A stretch of 64,000 bases of DNA from a virus. Where the stretch lies: positions 19,437 through 83,436 of IMG/VR virus record IMGVR_UViG_3300036886_000363; one strand, written 5' to 3'. Shown here piece by piece: positions 1 through 7,798 of this stretch. Positions within the stretch are counted from its first letter, which is position 1; every line of letters starts with the position of its first letter. The position numbers and the translations under genes were made by a program. Below the pieces are notes generated by a model, which saw only the letters and a list, made by a program, of their open reading frames with translations, did not search any database and was not told the DNA's origin.

Positions 1-2821
1 CCCAGTCTACAGGGAAGAAGAATGTTTTCTCCTCTATATAATTCAGATGAGAAGCAGGGATATCCAGAGCCAGTAGTTTGTCTATATCGGGAAACATGAG
101 ATCAAGATTTCCCCTGAGCAATTTTGGATACATGAGTTTCTTATCAGTGAATACTCTGAAGGAAAAATACTTCCCGACATCTTTTGCAGGCTCATCCCCG
201 AAGGCGCCGATCTCCGTTAACATTTTTTCCAGCTTGCTCATATTCTCTGTTCCCGTCCGGACATTAAAGAAGCCCTGTAGTTGGTTATTGCTCCTTTTTC
301 TTGCAGTCATACATTCAACAGCTGTCACTTCTCCAATTCCCTTGATCTCTTTGAAAGGGATATAAAGAGTATGATTTTTGGCAATCCATTTATCAGCATC
401 GGAAACACCGACCTTTGGCAGGACAATCTTTAGTCCCAGACGATAAGCCTCTTCGATCAGCTCTATTTTTTTTCTTGCATCTGAAGATCCATATGTCAAA
501 TTTGCACAAATAAATTCTGTCGGGTAATGATATTTAATAAAAGCAGTCCAATATCCGATCATTGCATATTCAACAGAGTGAGACCTGTTGAAAGAATAGT
601 TGGCATGCTTTTGTAATGCAGTCCAGAATTCTTCTGCCTCTCGATCCGAGAAGGTCTTCAATTTTCGACAGCCTTCTATAAACGAATCTTTGAAGGGTTT
701 GAACTCTTTTGCATCTCGTTTCTTGCCTATGATCTTGCGGATCTTATCGGCCGTTGCATAGGATAGGCCGGCAACCTTATGAATGACTTCCATGATCTGC
801 TCTTGATATGTTATGATTCCGTAGGTGTTTGCAGTGATCTCTTCATATATGGGATGTTTCTTTTCCCACCTCTCCCCTCTTTTTCTCTTGATGAAATCAT
901 CTGTCATGTGGGAATCAAATGGCCCGGGCCGGACAAGTGCAATGATATCTCCCAGAAGACTAAAATTATCTGCTCCAATATCTTTTGCAAGTTTTGATGT
1001 CGCCCATGCACTAAATTGAAAGACACCAACATTGTTGCCCGCAGATATCTGAGCAAGGACATTTTTATCATCGAGGGGGATCTTCTCAAAAATGATATCT
1101 ATACCATGATTCTGTTTGATAAGGTGTTTTGCCTCACTCAATATTGATAATGTATTCAGTCCGAGGATATCCAGTTTCATCAGCCCGACATATTCGGAGT
1201 CTTCCATATCCCAATTTGAAACAACATTTCCTGATCTCATAACGAGAGTGCATCGGGTTCCCTGAGTCAGATCATCCGCAGAGACAACAACAGCTGCGGC
1301 GTGCTGACCTGTTCCCATAACCTGCCTTTCCAGTTTGATTGCATGCTTGATGACATCTGGATACTTGCGGGCAAATGCCTTGCCTTCCTCTGTATCTCTT
1401 ATCGCTGATTCAATGATATCTTCATCTGGAGTTGTCTGGGCTGCGTTGTCTATAACTTTTGCAAATCCGTCAACTTCTTTATTCTCGATGTCAAAGACCC
1501 GTGCGACATTTCTAATCGCTGCCCGGCCTTTCATTGTCAGGAAGGTGGATAGAGACGACACATTTTTTCTGCCATATAATTCTTCAAGGTGATCTCTGAT
1601 TAAATGTCTCTTGCGATCTTCAAAATCCAGATCGATATCCGGAAGATCAATTCGTTCATCTGATATGAAGCGAGAAAACAAAAGGTTGAATTTAATCGGG
1701 TCGACGGTAGTGATTCCCAGCAGATAAGCAATCAGTGATCCGCCTACACTACCGCGACCCGGGCCAACCATGATATCATTCTTTCTGCACCACTCTGTTA
1801 ATTCCCAGACAATCATGAAATACGGTGCGAACTTTTTGTCATGAATAATTTGCCATTCTTCAATCAGTCGATCTTGATATTCCCTTTTTCCTTCTGGGAA
1901 AATCTCAAAGAGTTTTTCCCTACAAATATCCATGAGGAATTCTTCCGGATCAGCATTTTTATATGCCGGAACCTTTGGCAAATAGATGTCTTGTTTCTTG
2001 ATTGAGAATCCTTTGCATTTTTCTGCTATCTCTATTGTTGACTCAAGAGATTCTTGAATATCGTAATCGCTGAGGATTTCTTGTTGCCTGAAAGCATCGA
2101 TCATTTCCTTTTCTGATCTCAGATGTAATCCATTGATTTCAAATTTATATCGATTTGTATCTGTCCATTTCGCCTTTGTCTGTATGGCAAGCAGTACTTC
2201 ATGAGTCTGATCGTCATCGGCATTTATATAATGACAATCATTTGTAGCCACCAAACGGATATTCCAATTGTCTGCCGTCGAGACACAGAAAAGATTTGTC
2301 TGTTTTTGCCCGGCGAAATTGTGAGGCATTACTTCAAGGTAAAGATCATCTCGAAGCTTCTTATTTAGATCACGGAGAAGATCGATTCCTCCCGGGAGAT
2401 TGACAAAGGAGCTGTGACAGCCGGTCATGATAACCATCCCCTCACAAAATTCATAAAGCAGATCGAAGTCAATCCGGGGACGATGATAGAATCCTTCAAG
2501 ATTGGCAATGGTCAGCATCTTGCACAGATTCTGGAATCCCTGCTCATTCTTTACAAGCAGGGTTACATGCCCTCTGACCTCTTTTTCTTTGATTTCCAGC
2601 TTCTCGACGATATAGGCTTCGCATCCGAGGATTGGAATGATGTTTTGCTTTTTACAAGCTTTTTGGAATTTGATAAGACCGTCAATATTTCCATGATTTG
2701 TTAGTCCAAGATATCTCTGGTCAAGTTCTTTGGCTCTCTTGACATATCCTTCAGCCGTTCCAAATCCATCAAGCAAACTGTATTCATCATGCACATGCAG
2801 ATGACAAAAGTTATCGCTCAT
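1..2821 (-). CDS. dnaE: DNA polymerase III alpha subunit (family C), 3' end outside the window
   Basis: Replicative DNA polymerase of the phage. About 940 residues are in the window without a stop. The start is ATG at 2821, followed directly by the PHP-domain signature FCHLHVHDEYSLLDGF. The polymerase palm is clear: GPGRGSVGGS, then PDIDLDF near residue 395 (the two metal-binding Asp of family C) and GLMKLDILG near residue 547 (third catalytic Asp), at nearly the same positions as in E. coli DnaE. A helix-hairpin-helix (KGIGEVTA, near residue 830) follows. No separate exonuclease domain is seen in this part. The last gene visible in a leftward operon that also encodes the sliding clamp at 3429. 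Family assignment is firm; the C-terminal tail is not visible. Confidence 0.95.
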   Translation of the reverse strand, partial: MSDNFCHLHVHDEYSLLDGFGTAEGYVKRAKELDQRYLGLTNHGNIDGLIKFQKACKKQNIIPILGCEAYIVEKLEIKEKEVRGHVTLLVKNEQGFQNLCKMLTIANLEGFYHRPRIDFDLLYEFCEGMVIMTGCHSSFVNLPGGIDLLRDLNKKLRDDLYLEVMPHNFAGQKQTNLFCVSTADNWNIRLVATNDCHYINADDDQTHEVLLAIQTKAKWTDTNRYKFEINGLHLRSEKEMIDAFRQQEILSDYDIQESLESTIEIAEKCKGFSIKKQDIYLPKVPAYKNADPEEFLMDICREKLFEIFPEGKREYQDRLIEEWQIIHDKKFAPYFMIVWELTEWCRKNDIMVGPGRGSVGGSLIAYLLGITTVDPIKFNLLFSRFISDERIDLPDIDLDFEDRKRHLIRDHLEELYGRKNVSSLSTFLTMKGRAAIRNVARVFDIENKEVDGFAKVIDNAAQTTPDEDIIESAIRDTEEGKAFARKYPDVIKHAIKLERQVMGTGQHAAAVVVSADDLTQGTRCTLVMRSGNVVSNWDMEDSEYVGLMKLDILGLNTLSILSEAKHLIKQNHGIDIIFEKIPLDDKNVLAQISAGNNVGVFQFSAWATSKLAKDIGADNFSLLGDIIALVRPGPFDSHMTDDFIKRKRGERWEKKHPIYEEITANTYGIITYQEQIMEVIHKVAGLSYATADKIRKIIGKKRDAKEFKPFKDSFIEGCRKLKTFSDREAEEFWTALQKHANYSFNRSHSVEYAMIGYWTAFIKYHYPTEFICANLTYGSSDARKKIELIEEAYRLGLKIVLPKVGVSDADKWIAKNHTLYIPFKEIKGIGEVTAVECMTARKRSNNQLQGFFNVRTGTENMSKLEKMLTEIGAFGDEPAKDVGKYFSFRVFTDKKLMYPKLLRGNLDLMFPDIDKLLALDIPASHLNYIEEKTFFFPVDW

Positions 2822-2980
2822 CGATTCTCTCTTTCTTGATTTGTTCTAATCGATATTTGAATTCATCTTGGAATTCTCCACCGATGCAAGAATAATGAAG
2901 GTGTAAAGGCGGTCAGCCTGATAACCCATAAGTGTCTTCTCACGAGGAACGGTTATATTTCCTGCCAAGTAGATTTTCAT
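2811..2980 (-). CDS. DpdA-N-terminus-like mini-gene, apparently frameshifted
   Basis: ATG at 2980 overlaps the TGA of the upstream gene (ATGA). The first frame gives MKIYLAGNITVPREK... and RLYTF, then 16 poor residues and a TAG at 2846. In the -1 frame the sequence continues as good protein (HYSCIGGEFQDEF, then a charged helix ending KKERIDER) to a TAA at 2811, 11 bases inside dnaE. The two halves together give about 56 residues with the layout MKIYxAG...RLxSY shared with the genes at 5269-5756 and with DpdA's N-terminus. Either a lost base, a decayed gene or recoding explains it. Function unknown. Confidence 0.55.
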
Positions 2981-3144
2981 TGTTTACTACATCCCAGAGC
3001 ATAGAAGGCTCCAACCGATGATATGATTATTCCAAGAACGTACTTGCCGGGAAATTCAGGAGCAAAACTAACCAAAGTTAATCCTGCAAACATAGCTATC
3101 GTTCCGAGTGCTTCTTTTTGATATGGAGATATTTTTGTTTTCAT
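2977..3144 (-). CDS. Small membrane protein, 55 aa
   Basis: ATG at 3144 to TGA at 2977. The stop overlaps the start of the next ORF as ATGA, which supports it as a real gene although no good ribosome site precedes it. The protein begins MKTKISPYQKEALGTIAMFAG and holds two hydrophobic stretches (about residues 13-28 and 36-52) separated by PEFPGKY, consistent with a membrane hairpin. Function unknown. Confidence 0.5.
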   Translation of the reverse strand: MKTKISPYQKEALGTIAMFAGLTLVSFAPEFPGKYVLGIIISSVGAFYALGCSKQ

Positions 3145-3428
3145 AATTTTCTGGAGGAGACGGGCATCTTCGGAAGCCTTTCACAATCAGGATATAACCG
3201 GCATCTGACTGCTCTTTGAAGCGCATACTATTTTGGAGCATAGACATAGCCTTATTAGTCGCTCCCCGGTCACTATTAGATGTTTTCAGACCGTCTCGCT
3301 ATCGCTCCCACTCAAAGTAGTTTTTCTTGTCCCGTCTCCATCTGTCTGGAGGCGGTGAAGGAGGGTCACAGTTTTCCTCCTGCTGTAACAGGATTTGCTC
3401 CGCATCTCCCTCCCACCGCCATAAAATT
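3145..3428. other. Gene-poor gap with strong inverted repeats
   Basis: Lies between the clamp stop and the 55-aa gene in the leftward transcript. No convincing gene: one open frame (PSPPPDRWRRDKKNYFEWER) has no standard start. On the minus strand GGCGGTG-GGAGGG pairs with CCCTCC-TT-CACCGCC (13 bp, 2-base bulge) around a small TCCTG/CAGGA hairpin, and a GGAGC/GCTCC hairpin follows. It may be a structured RNA or the remnant of an inserted element; nothing more can be said. Confidence 0.4.
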
Positions 3429-4448
3429 TTAACCCGGTTTGAGAGCCATTAGGTGCTGGAAATTCCCGGCATCAAATAAGGCTCGATTGTCTTTGTAGAT
3501 CATCTTGGAGCTGTGTTCAAGTATCTTCAAGAGGAACATTGGATTAATCGAGAAGATGATCTTGTCATGAGAGGATATGATGTCTGTTTCATTTTCGATC
3601 TCGCCGACCTCACTCTTGCCGCGACACCTGATTTTATTCTTCTCAATCTCGATCTCCACAAGTTTATCAGTATCAAATTCCCCTTCTGTAAGAATCGCAG
3701 CTGTCTCAATCATTGCCCCGATATCTTTTGGCAGATCAATCTGAAGCCCCTCAAAGTTTTCAAAATACTTTGAGTAGTCATTGAATTTGCCTTCGACCAT
3801 CCGGCAACAAAAGAGGACATCATCTTTTGTTGCGAAGAATGCCCATCCTCCGGTGACACAATAATCGACTACCGGAAATTTGATAAGCTCTGTGATCGCA
3901 GTTGCCGGGATCAGGATCGAACAATTCATTGCCTTCTTCATCTTGTATTGGCTGATCCTGAGATCATCGGAAGACATTATATAATCGTCTTCAATGAGCA
4001 GACAGGTCAATGATGGGTGGCTCATGTCTTTGGAAGCCGAGAAGGAACACAGCTCCGCGCCGGCGACAAAATCTTCCGGCAATGGTTCCAGTTTCTTCAT
4101 GATCGCTCCCAGCTCCAGAGTCTTTATCATATCGAGGACCTTCTCTCCAGATGAAGTGGCAAGGCTCGCTTTTGTCTTCGCACTCTTGATCTTCAATTTG
4201 TCCTCTTCAAGGGTTAGTTCGACATCCTCAGCCGACATCCCTGCCATGATCTTATAGAATTCATTGGCAGAGATCGAGCATTTAAAATCTGAATCGAAGG
4301 GGTGGATAATACAAATCTGATCGTTGTATGTCATAACATCCTGGCCAGTAAAAATGAAATGTGTTGCCGCCTCGACGATCTCACGGCGGGCTAATCCGGG
4401 TTTTATTGCTGTTAGAGCTTTTACTAATTCTCCCCTTTTTACTTTCAT
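3429..4448 (-). CDS. Beta-type DNA polymerase sliding clamp
   Basis: Processivity factor that rings DNA and tethers the DnaE polymerase encoded downstream. 339 residues. I place the start at ATG 4448 because GGGAGGAG lies just upstream; an earlier in-frame ATG at 4493 would run into the endonuclease gene. The C-terminus NFQHLMALKP resembles the beta-clamp ending (...YLVMPMRL), and GEFDTDKLVEIEIEKNKIRC fits the third clamp domain, where strands alternate with short turns. The length is close to the usual 365. The family call rests on fold-like patterns and on the neighbouring polymerase, so slightly below certain. Confidence 0.75.
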   Translation of the reverse strand: MKVKRGELVKALTAIKPGLARREIVEAATHFIFTGQDVMTYNDQICIIHPFDSDFKCSISANEFYKIMAGMSAEDVELTLEEDKLKIKSAKTKASLATSSGEKVLDMIKTLELGAIMKKLEPLPEDFVAGAELCSFSASKDMSHPSLTCLLIEDDYIMSSDDLRISQYKMKKAMNCSILIPATAITELIKFPVVDYCVTGGWAFFATKDDVLFCCRMVEGKFNDYSKYFENFEGLQIDLPKDIGAMIETAAILTEGEFDTDKLVEIEIEKNKIRCRGKSEVGEIENETDIISSHDKIIFSINPMFLLKILEHSSKMIYKDNRALFDAGNFQHLMALKPG

Positions 4449-4465
4449 AACTCCTCCCTTTATTA

Positions 4466-5272
4466 TTATTGGCTGGCAAAAACCGATTGCCATCCTTCCC
4501 TATCTTTATTTGTTCTACCATGACATGGATGACACAATGTAATAAAATTATCAAAACAGTCGTTTTTCTTATCATAATCTATATGATGAATGACCAATCC
4601 TTGTTTCAAAAGCATCCCTTCTAATTCATTTTCATGAACAAAACATAACTGACATGCATTCCCATCCCTATCTTTTATTATTTTTTTTAAGTTTCTTGAC
4701 CAATTTTGAGAATATGGTTCTTTTGAAATGCCTCCTTGCCAATTAGAATTATTTTCTCCAGTATGTTTTTTCTTAACTTCAGGTTTGTTTTGAGCTATTT
4801 TCATGTTTGCTTTTGCTTCTTCTGATTTTGGTTTCCTCATGTTTTGTTTTGCTTCTTCTGATTTTGGTTTCCTCATGTTTTGTTTTGCTTCTTCTGACCG
4901 CCTTTGCCCAAAATTACCTTCTTTTATTTTATTCCTCGTTTCCTTAGAACAACGTTTAATTCTCGCATCAGTTTCAGCGGTTAATCCCTTTTTTGAAGAA
5001 ATTAATCCTTTTCTTGATTTTCCACTATTTTTACCATATGCAGCAACTCTTTTGTCCGTCTCTTTTGTAAATCCTTTATTCCAAGGTATTTGAGATCCTT
5101 TCATTCCTTTATTCCAAGGAGTCCGTCCCAAATTATGAGAATTTCCTTTTGTGTGATGATTATGAATATATATGTTCCAATTATAAGGAGGAATTTTACT
5201 TCTCTCAACAGGATATCCACAATTACATTTACATAAAGGAGGTATATTTTGAGACTCTCGCTTGACTTTCAT
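4466..5272 (-). CDS. HNH homing endonuclease with NUMOD3 repeats
   Basis: Free-standing mobile endonuclease, 268 residues. The N-terminus has a Cys cluster (CKCNCGYPVERSK). The middle holds NUMOD3-type DNA-binding motifs, including a perfect 12-residue tandem repeat (KPKSEEAKQNMR). The C-terminus carries the HNH nuclease: CQLC, then LVIHHIDYDKKND and LCHPCHGR. The start ATG at 5272 overlaps the preceding stop (ATGA). Such genes spread by cutting alleles that lack them; here it sits between the DpdA-like mini-genes and the clamp. Its first residues (MKVKRE) resemble the clamp's first residues (MKVKRG). Confidence 0.9.
   Translation of the reverse strand: MKVKRESQNIPPLCKCNCGYPVERSKIPPYNWNIYIHNHHTKGNSHNLGRTPWNKGMKGSQIPWNKGFTKETDKRVAAYGKNSGKSRKGLISSKKGLTAETDARIKRCSKETRNKIKEGNFGQRRSEEAKQNMRKPKSEEAKQNMRKPKSEEAKANMKIAQNKPEVKKKHTGENNSNWQGGISKEPYSQNWSRNLKKIIKDRDGNACQLCFVHENELEGMLLKQGLVIHHIDYDKKNDCFDNFITLCHPCHGRTNKDREGWQSVFASQ
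4811..4898. repeat. 36-bp tandem repeat inside the HNH gene
   Basis: Two complete and one partial copy with a period of exactly 36 bases. The period is 12 codons and encodes KPKSEEAKQNMR, a NUMOD3 DNA-contacting segment. The copies are nearly identical at DNA level, so the expansion is recent. Confidence 0.85.
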
Positions 5273-5442
5273 TTCTTCCTCCTTAGTTTTGATGATGCGA
5301 TTCCTGTTGTAACATATTCCGGCAGATATTCCTTCTGCAGGTCTTTCAAATGGAAATAGGAATAGAGCCTGCTCTTGACTGATTGTTTGGTGAGGACGAC
5401 CGCTTGATTATCCTCCATCCATGTTGCGAAGTAGACTTTCAC
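5269..5442 (-). CDS. DpdA-N-terminus-like mini-protein, 57 aa
   Basis: I choose GTG 5442 because it overlaps the previous stop as GTGA and gives the family start VKVYFATWMEDNQ. An ATG at 5499 in the same frame has no ribosome site. The protein shows the family layout KVYFA...SVKSRLYSYFHLKD and ends KLRRKK. This is the only intact copy in the cassette. Compare DpdA: KLYLAS...SRLMSYYSIEVG. The stop overlaps the HNH gene start (ATGA). Function unknown; it lacks all catalytic parts of DpdA. Confidence 0.65.
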   Translation of the reverse strand: MKVYFATWMEDNQAVVLTKQSVKSRLYSYFHLKDLQKEYLPEYVTTGIASSKLRRKK

Positions 5443-5606
5443 TTCTTCTTCCTTTTTATCTTCTTTATCTTCTTCCAGATATGGAGAACCCGGCGACATT
5501 GATTCTTTGGATCGAGGGCATAGGAAAACATACGATATAACACTCCTGATTTTCTCAGTTGATTTGAATATTTTGGCTCGCCGCCTCCGACAAAGTAGAT
5601 TTTCAT
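5439..5606 (-). CDS. DpdA-N-terminus-like mini-protein, 55 aa
   Basis: ATG at 5606 begins MKIYFVGGGEPKYSNQ, followed by GVLYRMFSYALDP, the family motif. The last 19 residues are only basic low-complexity sequence. In the -1 frame the same stretch reads MSPGSPYLEEDKEDKKEEE and runs straight into the next mini-protein, so a two-module fusion is also possible. The ATG overlaps the upstream gene's shifted-frame stop, and its own stop overlaps the next GTG. Confidence 0.55.
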   Translation of the reverse strand: MKIYFVGGGEPKYSNQLRKSGVLYRMFSYALDPKNQCRRVLHIWKKIKKIKRKKK

Positions 5607-5756
5607 TTATACCTTTTTATAAGATGTTCCCATTCAGCTTTGCCATCTCCAGTTTGGATTTCAAAAAAGCTGACGAGTTTTGGTTATATACTTCATCCAA
5701 ATTTCAAGTCTTCCAATATTTTGAATTCCTGACATCCCCGCAAAGTAGATTTTCAT
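5603..5756 (-). CDS. DpdA-N-terminus-like mini-gene with a +1 frameshift at T6-GA
   Basis: ATG 5756 overlaps the dpdA stop (ATGA). Frame 0 reads MKIYFAGMSGIQNIG...TKTRQLF and hits TGA at 5661-5663. In the +1 frame the sequence continues as EIQTGDGKAEWEHLIKRYK, which aligns with DpdA's SIEVGKLQPATKLWEVYERG, and ends in a TGA that overlaps the next ATG (5606). The junction is CTT TTT TGA: a run of six T before a UGA stop, like the release-factor-2 +1 site in type. A one-base sequencing insertion is equally possible. Confidence 0.55.
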
Positions 5757-6884
5757 TTGAAGCCGAAGCCTTCCACCTTCTTGATCTTGAAAGCCCATGG
5801 CCATGGAGGCAGATTGTCCTGGAGATCGAGAAAGTATATGATATTCAGTTCATCTCTGAGACGATAGTCATTGCTCAATCCGGCTGTCTTAATTAATTCT
5901 ATGATCCCGTCTTCTTTCCAAGCCGTGATCGGTTTATATCCCATGCCCATCTCGACATATTCTCTCTGGGCGTCTGCAAGCTCTTTCCCATACCAGCGCT
6001 CGCCTTCTTTAGGTTTGTAAGTTTTGGGATCTTCCTGCCGGAACTCACTTTCACCCATCTCAAATCCTTTGGCCATAAAGTACTCGAGGATTTCTTTCTG
6101 CTCCATCTGAGAATATGTCGAGAAGTGCTGTCCTTCCTCTTTGTCTTTAGGAGATCGATTGGAGACATTGATCGTCATCGAGTTCTGCATATAATCATAC
6201 TTGCCCATTTTTTTCTTTGGGACATAGACAGCTCCGAAGCGCCCGGTCAAAACCCAACTTGTCGAATCAACAGAATACCATGGAAATCTGAGCATGAGAT
6301 CAAGAGAGGTCATACCAAAGCCATGGATTTTGACTTTTGGCATTCCCTTGTCGTCACAGATAAATTTGGAGAAGAGATTGTCGAGCCATTCTATTAATGA
6401 GACATTAGGGATCGGGACCATGCCTCCCAGAGAGACATAATCATAATTGTCCAGGTAATTTGTGAGGTAGTTTAAAGGCTCGCCATAGTGAAAGCAGGGA
6501 ATCGGCTTCAATCCGGCATCCTCCATGATCTTCTGATTCTTTAATGTCTGGACGGGATCACCGATTGCATCAAGGACAGAATAGTGATCGAGATAATCAA
6601 TGTGATCCTTGATGAATTGGATATACTCTTGAATATTGATCTCGATCTTTTTTGACCATGCAGAGTATGCACCCGAGTCTAAAAACAATTCCACCTTTTT
6701 CATTTTGCCTCTTTCGTAGACCTCCCAAAGTTTTGTCGCTGGTTGGAGCTTACCTACTTCAATGCTATAATATGACATAAGTCTTGATGTCATACCGACA
6801 CTTGCCATCCATCTTTCTTTCAAGCAAATCGATTTCGGCAACTCCACCCGGACGATCTGCATATGAAGCAAGATAGAGTTTCAT
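5753..6884 (-). CDS. dpdA: DpdA-like DNA guanine transglycosylase (N-terminus in another frame)
   Basis: Relative of tRNA-guanine transglycosylase that exchanges guanine in DNA for a 7-deazaguanine base. Conserved active-site elements are present: LFLDSGAYSAW (first catalytic Asp), SLGGMVPI, KIHGFGMTS and WYSVDSTSW (second, nucleophilic Asp). The body is open from 6871 (TTG) to 5753. The expected family N-terminus MKLYLASYADRPGG is in another frame, starting at ATG 6884, which overlaps the folE stop as ATGA; a +1 shift near 6810 joins the two. Neighbours queC and folE supply its substrate pathway. Either a single-base error, recoding or internal restart at MASVGMTSRL explains the break. Confidence 0.85.
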
Positions 6885-7798
6885 CTTTGTATCCTTGCCA
6901 TGAATTCATCTTTGCAACCGTTCCGATTTTCCGCAAAGTATCCCCGAACGGCGATGGGTTCATAAGGGGAATTCCACTTTTTGACTCCTCTCATCTCTTT
7001 GCAAAGATGCCGGGCCTTCATGACCAGTACTTGCCCGAGTGGCTTTGTCACTTCTTCAAAATAGTCAACAACATTATTTATCAATCTCTCTGCAATTTGA
7101 AGTCTCCCAGAATAATAGTCAATGACCCGCGCGATCTTGCTTGTTCCCATGATCCATTTATCTGGAATGTAAGCATAATAATATTCTCCGAAGAAAGGAA
7201 TCATGTGATGTTCACAATAAGAAAAGAAGTATCCTGAGTCAATGAGCATCTCATTATAAATGACTCCATCGATGCCATTTTCAAAAAGAGTTACTTTTGG
7301 CATGCGGGCAGGATCATAAGCGCAGAAGAATTCATTATACATCTTTGCGATTCTCTGGGGAGTATCTTTGAGCCCGGGCCGATCAGGATCTTCTCCGATA
7401 AATTCGAGGATGCGGACAATGTTATCTTCGATGGTGGAATCTGCATCACTGACTTCCCAGAAGTATTGAATCCAACCATCAACTTGATTTGCATGATAGG
7501 TTGGCAAGGAATCTATAGGAGTTGTTGATTTGATATGCAGGCAGGCAAAATCGTGTTGTGAATATCTCTTTCTTGTCTGCCCACTATCAACAACATCATC
7601 GACAACAAGAGTCTCTCCCACCCATGCGATTTCTGTCATTGGAATTTGTAATAGATGAGACAGATCTATCGCCAATGGGATTCCTCCCCGTGGAACACCA
7701 TAGATATTTTTGTATGTTCCCCCTGCCTGCATGATTTGCTGTGCAAGCTTTGCCGCATCTCTATAAAAGTCGTCCAGACTATAGATAATGTCTATCAT
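6881..7798 (-). CDS. folE: Fusion: Gpt-like phosphoribosyltransferase + GTP cyclohydrolase I
   Basis: 305 residues in two domains. Residues 1-115 look like a xanthine/guanine-type phosphoribosyltransferase: GVPRGGIPLA (35-44), the PRPP-binding loop LVVDDVVDSGQT (64-75), and YHANQVDGWIQYFWE. Residues 120-305 are GTP cyclohydrolase I: GEDPDRPGLKDTPQRIAKMY, YCEHHMIPFFG (zinc Cys195, His197/198), GTSKIARVIDYYSGRLQIAERL-like helix, and ARHLCKEMRG (zinc Cys266). All zinc ligands are present. FolE makes dihydroneopterin triphosphate, the first step to preQ0. The first domain may salvage guanine toward GTP for the second; that is inference. Start and stop overlap queC and dpdA as ATGA, so the three are translationally coupled. 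Confidence 0.92.
   Translation of the reverse strand: MIDIIYSLDDFYRDAAKLAQQIMQAGGTYKNIYGVPRGGIPLAIDLSHLLQIPMTEIAWVGETLVVDDVVDSGQTRKRYSQHDFACLHIKSTTPIDSLPTYHANQVDGWIQYFWEVSDADSTIEDNIVRILEFIGEDPDRPGLKDTPQRIAKMYNEFFCAYDPARMPKVTLFENGIDGVIYNEMLIDSGYFFSYCEHHMIPFFGEYYYAYIPDKWIMGTSKIARVIDYYSGRLQIAERLINNVVDYFEEVTKPLGQVLVMKARHLCKEMRGVKKWNSPYEPIAVRGYFAENRNGCKDEFMARIQR

Noticed and set aside
4449-4493. Longer N-terminus for the clamp from ATG 4493
   Set aside because: It overlaps the HNH gene's 3' end and lacks a ribosome site, whereas ATG 4448 has GGGAGGAG.
4811-4898. CRISPR-like 36-base repeats
   Set aside because: Copies are directly adjacent without spacers and encode an in-frame 12-residue protein repeat.
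5507-5896. 129-codon plus-strand ORF across the mini-genes
   Set aside because: Opposite to a perfectly chained set of minus-strand starts and stops; composition looks like shadow coding.
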